DNA from: Bradyrhizobium sp. CCBAU 53351
GTDB lineage: Bacteria > Pseudomonadota > Alphaproteobacteria > Rhizobiales > Xanthobacteraceae
Assembly: GCF_015291745.1 (NCBI RefSeq)
Contig: NZ_CP030059.1
Coordinates: 2,445,501 to 2,509,500, forward strand
Direction: 5' to 3'
Length of the DNA stretch: 64,000 nucleotides
The notes below the pieces were generated by a model that searched no databases, had not been told where the DNA came from, and was given only the letters and a program-made list of their open reading frames with translations. Every line of letters begins with the position of its first letter. The first letter of the stretch is position 1. This document shows positions 59,729-64,000 of this stretch, piece by piece. The position numbers and the translations under genes are program-made.

Positions 59729-61378
59729 TTACGGCGCGGGGATCGACAGCAGGCTGGAAATGCTGCGGCCGCGGATGTCGTAGACGCGGGCGAACACCAC
59801 GTCGTCGCGCTTGATCTCGACCATCACGGGCGCGGTGAGGCCCTTGCAGTAGAACTCGCCGAGCGTCATCGCGAAATCGGCCGCGTTGGAATCCCAGCCA
59901 ATGGTGAAGTCGGGCCCGAGGGCGACCTGCGCCGGGCGCTGCGGACCGCACACCGCGACCTTCCATTTGCGGCCAGCCGGCGGCACTTCCTGGCGCTCGA
60001 CGATCTGCTCGCGCAACTCGTCGGAGGCCTGCTTCAGCGCCAGACCCCAATAGTCCAGCATGAAGCGGTCGTCGGCGCCGCGCACGGTGCCGGCGATGTG
60101 GTTGAAATGCGTGTATTGATAGGGATGCAGCCGGATCATCTCGGCGAGCGACAGCGCGAGGCCGAAGCAGAAGGTCGCGAGCACGACCGGCTGCCAGGTG
60201 CGGTGATTGGCGCGCAGGCGCTCCATTGCCCTCGCGAATGCGACGCCGCCCAGCACCGCCATCGGCGGAATCACGAACACGAAATGGCGGATGCCGTTGT
60301 ACAGCGCCGGCCGCTTCACCATCGCGATCGCGAGCGGCAGGGTCGCAGCCAGCGTCAGCATCAGCATGATGGTCTTGCGCCGCGCCGGCACGTGGCCTCG
60401 CGGCAGCATGGCGAAGGTGCTGACCACGGCGCCGGCCGTCAGCACCAGCATCACTTCGGGCAACTGGAGCGCGAACAGCGTCGGCAGATAGGACCACGGC
60501 ATGTCGGGCACCGACACGATCGCGCCGTCGAACATCTCCTTCCACGGCTTCTCGAAGAAGTGCGAGAAATAGGTCAGCGCCTCGAAGGGATTGCCGGGCT
60601 CCAGGATCGACCACGGCCAGATCAGGCCCATCACGAGATAGCCGAACGCGAGGCCGGGCAGCAGCACATAGACGACATGGGCGAAGCGCCTGATAGCCTC
60701 GCGCAGACCCTCGCCGCGCAGTTCCTCCAGGAACAGCGGCACAAAGCCGAGCATGGCATAGACCAGCGCAAGCCCGCCGAGAATGCGGCAGCCGAGCGAG
60801 AGGCCGGCGCCGAGCCCGACGATCAGGATCGTGCGCGGCGACGGCTGAGGATATTCCTCGGCGAGCCGGACGAGGCCGAGCATCAGGATGATCATGGCCA
60901 CCGCGAAGGGCGCGTCCTTCGGGTTCATGAACATGTGGCCGTAGAAGATCGGGCACAGCGCGAGCAGCAGGAGTGCGGCCAGGCCGGCGAGGGGGCCGCC
61001 GATGCGGCGGGCGAGGCGCCAGGTCACCGCAAGTCCGATCACGCCGACGATGGCGCCGACCAGGCGTCGTGTCTCGAACAATTCGAGCGGAATGATCTTG
61101 TGCAGGAGGGCCGCGACCATGTCGAAGCCGCCGCCATACATGTAGAGATTGGCGAAGGAGAGCGCCGCGGTGTCCTTGAAGCCGGAACCGAACATGCGCA
61201 GCAGCAGGTCGGCATATTCAGCGTGGGTGTAATCGTCCCAGCCGAGGCCGTAGTCGCGGAAGGTCAAGCCGGCAATGACGGCGACCGCAGCCAGCACCAG
61301 CATGGCAAGATCGTCGCAAGTTCGTTCGACCGAGCGCCGCTGCGGCGTGTCGATCGCCGAAGTCGTGATGGATGTCAT
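59729..61378 (-). CDS. Polytopic GT-C type glycosyltransferase-like membrane protein
   Basis: This 549-residue protein has about ten hydrophobic segments. After the first, RDYGLGWDDYTHAEYADLLL contains the DD motif typical of GT-C (GT39/ArnT-like) enzymes, in the first periplasmic loop. GHMFMNPKDAPFAVAMI is the next conserved loop. The C-terminal ~110 residues form a soluble domain. It would move a sugar from a polyprenyl-phosphate donor in the periplasm; the acceptor is unknown. The ATG at 61378 is used. Confidence 0.8.
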   Translation of the reverse strand: MTSITTSAIDTPQRRSVERTCDDLAMLVLAAVAVIAGLTFRDYGLGWDDYTHAEYADLLLRMFGSGFKDTAALSFANLYMYGGGFDMVAALLHKIIPLELFETRRLVGAIVGVIGLAVTWRLARRIGGPLAGLAALLLLALCPIFYGHMFMNPKDAPFAVAMIILMLGLVRLAEEYPQPSPRTILIVGLGAGLSLGCRILGGLALVYAMLGFVPLFLEELRGEGLREAIRRFAHVVYVLLPGLAFGYLVMGLIWPWSILEPGNPFEALTYFSHFFEKPWKEMFDGAIVSVPDMPWSYLPTLFALQLPEVMLVLTAGAVVSTFAMLPRGHVPARRKTIMLMLTLAATLPLAIAMVKRPALYNGIRHFVFVIPPMAVLGGVAFARAMERLRANHRTWQPVVLATFCFGLALSLAEMIRLHPYQYTHFNHIAGTVRGADDRFMLDYWGLALKQASDELREQIVERQEVPPAGRKWKVAVCGPQRPAQVALGPDFTIGWDSNAADFAMTLGEFYCKGLTAPVMVEIKRDDVVFARVYDIRGRSISSLLSIPAP

Positions 61379-61688
61379 GGCTATCGGTGCCCCGGAATCC
61401 CCTCTTGGCCCTGCTGGTGCGCGCGGGCCTCAACCCCGGACTCCCTATAGCGCAGTTCCATTACCAAGTAATTGGGCATTATGGCTAAATTCCTGATGCG
61501 ACGCAGCAATTCCGGATCAGCGGCAGTCACCCAGCAGTAGCGAGCCCTAGCTGAAGGGAATGTGAATAAGTCCCTGATTTCCTTCCCATTAGGAACGCTG
61601 CTTGTATTTGGTCGTTGGCGTGGAACACCGTATGACGGTATCGTGGCGTGACGGGTCGCGTGTGGACGTGCGGCCGGGGGTGAGTTCG
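61379..61688. other. 310-bp divergent intergenic region
   Basis: This gap should contain promoters for the glycosyltransferase-like gene (leftward) and the Pro-rich membrane protein gene (rightward). The middle (61460-61620) is AT-richer than the surroundings (e.g. ATTACCAAGTAATTGGGCATT, which contains an imperfect inverted repeat). The rightward reading frame is open from 61602 but has a better start at 61689. Nothing else is recognised. Confidence 0.4.
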
Positions 61689-62573
61689 ATGACCTTGGCA
61701 TTGTTGATCGCGGGGATTTTCGCCGTCGTGGCGGGCCTCCTTTCGATCCTGTTCGGCTTCTCAGTCAGGGAGTTCAGCCTCGGCAGTCCCCTCATAATCT
61801 CGGGCACCATCGCCGTCTGCTCCGGATTGTTACTGGCCGGCCTCTACGTCGTGGTCGCGGAACTGCGGGGCATCGCGCGCCGGCTGGCCGGTGCGCCGTC
61901 CGAGGTGCGGGTCAGGCCCGTGCTGCCGGGCCTCGCTGCATCCGGGCCGGGCGCCGCTGCGCCCGAGCCGATGCCTGCATCGGCGGCAAGGAGCGAGGCA
62001 AGAAACGACTCGGCGCCGCCACCGCCGCCACCGGCTGCAGGCCCCCCGCCTTGGCAGAGCGAAGCTGCCGCGCGGGAGCGTCCGCGTGTCGAGGCTCCGC
62101 CGGAGCCTGAGGCTGCAACGCCGCTCGCGGCTCCGGAAACGCCGCGCCGACGCAATCTGTTGTTCGCATCGACCTCGCGCAAGGAGCGGGAGCGTGCCGA
62201 GGCGAAGGCCACCGACGGCGCGCCGCCGCAACTGCCTGCCGAGCCCAGTGAGGCCCTGGAGACTCCGTCTGCAAGCTTTGACGATGCCTGGCCGAAGCCG
62301 GACCGCATGCGTCCGCCGGAGCCGCCGCCTGCCTTGCGCCGCCCGCCGCCGCGTTCGCCATCGACCTTCGCGGAGGCCGCCCCGTCTGCGCCGGAGCCGG
62401 CGCCTCCACCACCTGTCGAGCAGCCGCCTGTCACCGTGCTCAAATCCGGCATCGTCGACGGCATGGCCTATTCGCTCTATTCCGACGGCTCGATCGAAGC
62501 GCAGATGCCGGAGGGCATGATGCGCTTTGCCTCGATCGACGAACTGCGCTCGCATCTCGACCAGCGCGGCTGA
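61689..62573 (+). CDS. Membrane protein with long Pro/Ala-rich cytoplasmic region
   Basis: This 294-residue protein has two transmembrane segments at residues ~4-25 and ~38-60, a charged Pro/Ala/Glu-rich disordered region (~75-250), and a C-terminal conserved block (VTVLKSGIVDGMAYSLYSDGSIEAQMPEGMMRFASIDELRSHLDQ). The last block looks like a small beta domain seen in many Bradyrhizobium membrane proteins and is likely the functional part. ATG at 61689 is preferred because GGGGGTGAG precedes it; ATG 61632 would add 19 residues. Confidence 0.7.
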   Translation: MTLALLIAGIFAVVAGLLSILFGFSVREFSLGSPLIISGTIAVCSGLLLAGLYVVVAELRGIARRLAGAPSEVRVRPVLPGLAASGPGAAAPEPMPASAARSEARNDSAPPPPPPAAGPPPWQSEAAARERPRVEAPPEPEAATPLAAPETPRRRNLLFASTSRKERERAEAKATDGAPPQLPAEPSEALETPSASFDDAWPKPDRMRPPEPPPALRRPPPRSPSTFAEAAPSAPEPAPPPPVEQPPVTVLKSGIVDGMAYSLYSDGSIEAQMPEGMMRFASIDELRSHLDQRG

Positions 62574-62706
62574 GCGAGATAAAGCTCCCTCCACACGTCG
62601 TCAGCTCATCCTCGCCAGTTGTCGCATTTCGGCCGAACGGCTGGTTGACACGGATAGTTCGGCGTCGTCTATCCCGTGAGGCGCAAGGTGGAGAGAGGGC
62701 GGGCCG

Positions 62707-63126
62707 ATGTCGGACGCTGGGGCGAAAAATTTCATCGAGCTGACGGCGAGCATCGTGTCGGCCTATGTCGGCAACAACCCGACGCCGGCCGCCGATATTC
62801 CTAACCTGATCAGCCAGGTGCATGGCGCGCTGGTGCGGGTGTCGTCCGGCCGCACCGAGACCGCACCGCTCGAACCGGCGAAGCCCGCGGTCTCGCTGAA
62901 GAAGTCGATCGCGCCGGATTATCTGGTTTGCCTCGAAGACGGCAAGCGCTTCAAATCGCTGAAGCGCCATCTGCGCACGCAGTACAACATGACGCCGGAG
63001 CAATATCGCGAGAAATGGGGCCTGCCGGCCGACTATCCCATGGTCGCGCCGAACTACGCAGTGGCGCGCTCGCAGTTGGCCAAGCAGATGGGCCTCGGGC
63101 AGCAGCAGCGGAAGAAGGGGAAGTAG
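62707..63126 (+). CDS. MucR/Ros-family transcriptional regulator with altered zinc finger
   Basis: This 139-residue regulator belongs to the prokaryotic C2H2 Ros/MucR family. The N-terminal ELTASIVSAYVGNNPTPAADIPNLI is the oligomerisation part; the finger is CLEDGKRFKSLKRHLRTQYNMTPEQYREKWGL. Ros uses Cys-Cys-His-His; here positions read Cys75, Asp78, His88 and Tyr93, so two canonical ligands are replaced and zinc may be bound poorly or not at all, as in some Mesorhizobium homologues. It likely binds AT-rich DNA as a global regulator. It is transcribed alone. Confidence 0.9.
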   Translation: MSDAGAKNFIELTASIVSAYVGNNPTPAADIPNLISQVHGALVRVSSGRTETAPLEPAKPAVSLKKSIAPDYLVCLEDGKRFKSLKRHLRTQYNMTPEQYREKWGLPADYPMVAPNYAVARSQLAKQMGLGQQQRKKGK

Positions 63127-63266
63127 CGCGGGTAGCGTGACACGCCGCTGCTCGGGAGGTGTCGCAGGGCGGGCAAGGTGCGCTCTTGCGCGCCGTGGCC
63201 ACGAGTTTTTTCCGATCACGCTCAGGACGTGGGCACGCTTCGCTTTGCGCCCCCTGCGAAAGCTAC

Positions 63267-63695
63267 TTACGACGCTTCCGCGAGCGCTTCTTTCGCGTCG
63301 GTCTTGATGCGCTCGACCATCGAGCGAAGGCCGTTGGAGCGCTGCGGCGTCAGATGATCGCGAAAGCCGAACTCGTTGAACACCGCGATCGCGTCGGTAT
63401 CGAGAATCTCCTGCGGCGTGCGGCCCGAATAGAGCGACAACACGATCGCAACCAGCCCGCGCACGATATGGGCGTCGCTGTCGCCGCGATACTTCAGGAT
63501 CGGCGCGCCATGGCTGCGGTCGACCAGCTTCTGCAGCCAGACCTGGCTGACGCAGCCGTTCACCTTGTTCGCGGCGGAATGTTCCGCCTCCGGCATCGGT
63601 TCCAGGGTGCGGCCAAGCTCGATGACGTACCGGTAGCGGTCGTCCCACTCGTCCAGAAGCTCGAAATTGTCCCTGATTTCGTCGATTGTCGTCAT
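63267..63695 (-). CDS. sufE: SufE-family cysteine desulfuration protein
   Basis: This 142-residue SufE has the sulfur-accepting cysteine at about residue 48 in NKVNGCVSQVWL and the conserved C-terminal GFRDHLTPQRSNGLRSMVERI. It accepts sulfur from SufS and passes it to the Suf Fe-S scaffold. The start at 63695 (MTTIDEIRDNFELLD) is the family start; the frame runs to 63791. It lies directly downstream of the DUF5330-like gene on the same strand. Confidence 0.95.
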   Translation of the reverse strand: MTTIDEIRDNFELLDEWDDRYRYVIELGRTLEPMPEAEHSAANKVNGCVSQVWLQKLVDRSHGAPILKYRGDSDAHIVRGLVAIVLSLYSGRTPQEILDTDAIAVFNEFGFRDHLTPQRSNGLRSMVERIKTDAKEALAEAS

Positions 63696-63763
63696 GCTGG
63701 CCCGTGTTCCCGCTTCCCGCCAATATAGGGATGCGAAGCGCCGAAATCGATAGGGTTTGGGGC

Positions 63764-64000
63764 CTAATTCGCTGCTTGAGGGCCGCGCCATTCCAGCGCG
63801 AGATCGTCCTGGCTCAGGGTGTCGTGCGGCGCTTCGCTCGAGACGGCATCGCCTTCGCCGGCCATGGCGATCGAGCCGGTATGGTCGGGCGCCTTCTTGT
63901 CGTTCTTGTCGTTTTTCTCGTTCTTGTCGTTGGTGATCTGATCTTTCTTGTCGTTGATGATCTGGTAGATCTTCTTCGCGCCGTCCTGGGCGCGCTGGCC
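63764..64000 (-). CDS. DUF5330-like protein, 3' part (truncated by window)
   Basis: On the minus strand the frame is open from the window edge to TAG at 63764-63766, giving 78 residues. It begins GQRAQDGAKKIYQII, matching the C-terminal end of the DUF5330 domain as I recall it from Rhizobiales neighbours of sufE. It continues with a Lys/Asn/Asp repeat (NDKKDQITNDKNEKNDKNDKK) and ends LALEWRGPQAAN. The N-terminal signal/membrane part is outside the window. The repeat in DNA is a run of imperfect TTCTTGTCG units. Function is unknown. Confidence 0.6.
   Translation of the reverse strand, partial: GQRAQDGAKKIYQIINDKKDQITNDKNEKNDKNDKKAPDHTGSIAMAGEGDAVSSEAPHDTLSQDDLALEWRGPQAAN

Noticed and set aside
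58803..60956. Minus-strand frame of 717 codons overlapping the class II aldolase and glycosyltransferase genes
   Set aside because: It lies in another frame of the same strand and has Arg/Ala-rich sequence; the two real genes have clear family motifs.
63190..63215. CGTGGCCACG followed by TTTTTT after the MucR-like gene as a terminator
   Set aside because: The stem is only five base pairs and separated from the T-run by AG, too weak to call.
63900..63960. Repeated TTCTTGTCG units considered as a CRISPR-like or tandem array
   Set aside because: The units are short, imperfect and in frame as KND codons of a protein C-terminus; there are no spacers.

Overview
The window looks like chromosomal DNA from a Bradyrhizobium-type alphaproteobacterium (family Nitrobacteraceae). 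The basis is high GC coding with strong third-position GC, alphaproteobacterial gene sets (imuA-imuB-dnaE2, MucR/Ros regulator, SufE next to a DUF5330-type protein), an EcfF/OsrA-like sigma/anti-sigma pair with cysteines at 129 and 179, the TIGR03808/TIGR03809 gene pair known from Bradyrhizobium and Rhodopseudomonas, and many intergenic imperfect palindromes of the kind scattered through Bradyrhizobium genomes. No rRNA, tRNA, CRISPR array, prophage or IS element was seen.

Layout. 1-0.8 kb: 3' end of a class III aminotransferase and a small membrane protein. 0.9-3.6 kb: a minus-strand operon of a metallophosphoesterase, a cupredoxin, an ECF sigma factor and its zinc anti-sigma factor. 3.7-9.5 kb: a palindromic repeat, an alpha/beta hydrolase with a GMC oxidoreductase, an M20 amidohydrolase and a PiT phosphate transporter. 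9.6-18.2 kb: a DNA-damage island. UdgX and a radical SAM/HhH protein are on the minus strand, the mutasome imuA-imuB-dnaE2 is on the plus strand, and a perfect alphaproteobacterial LexA box lies between them. dnaE2 carries a 124-nt palindromic repeat inside its reading frame. 18.4-21.1 kb: SDR, small membrane protein, CoA-transferase. 21.2-29.5 kb: an HME-type RND adaptor and pump, an amidohydrolase, a P-loop protein, a HigBA-like toxin-antitoxin pair and a TolC-family protein. 29.7-38.5 kb: enoyl-CoA hydratase; sigma/anti-sigma pair 2 (EcfF-OsrA type); a DUF2336 protein; a membrane diguanylate cyclase; and sigma/anti-sigma pair 3 followed by a subtilase. 39-41.3 kb: the TIGR03809/TIGR03808 pair. 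41.3-54.1 kb: pyroglutamyl peptidase, MeaB, a TctCBA tricarboxylate transporter, an SRPBCC protein, a DUF3298 protein, and a folP-folB-folK / mutA-GFA-mutB cluster. 54.3-64 kb: DUF4332 protein, HerA-like ATPase, M20 dipeptidase, class II aldolase, GT-C type membrane glycosyltransferase, Pro-rich membrane protein, MucR-like regulator, SufE and the 3' part of a DUF5330-like gene.

How the genes work together. Three separate ECF sigma/anti-sigma pairs each sit with a likely extracytoplasmic effector or stand alone, so stress signalling is a theme. The SOS island joins translesion synthesis (ImuA/ImuB/DnaE2) to uracil-binding UdgX and a putative repair radical SAM enzyme under one operator region. 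The methylmalonyl-CoA mutase subunits (MutA, MutB) and the chaperone GTPase MeaB serve propionate/methylmalonyl-CoA metabolism, with tricarboxylate uptake next to them. Most of what is seen is recognisable. The least expected items are the palindromic element read through in dnaE2, a GFA-family gene wedged between the two mutase subunits, and a tandem 16-bp operator-like repeat upstream of sigma pair 3.
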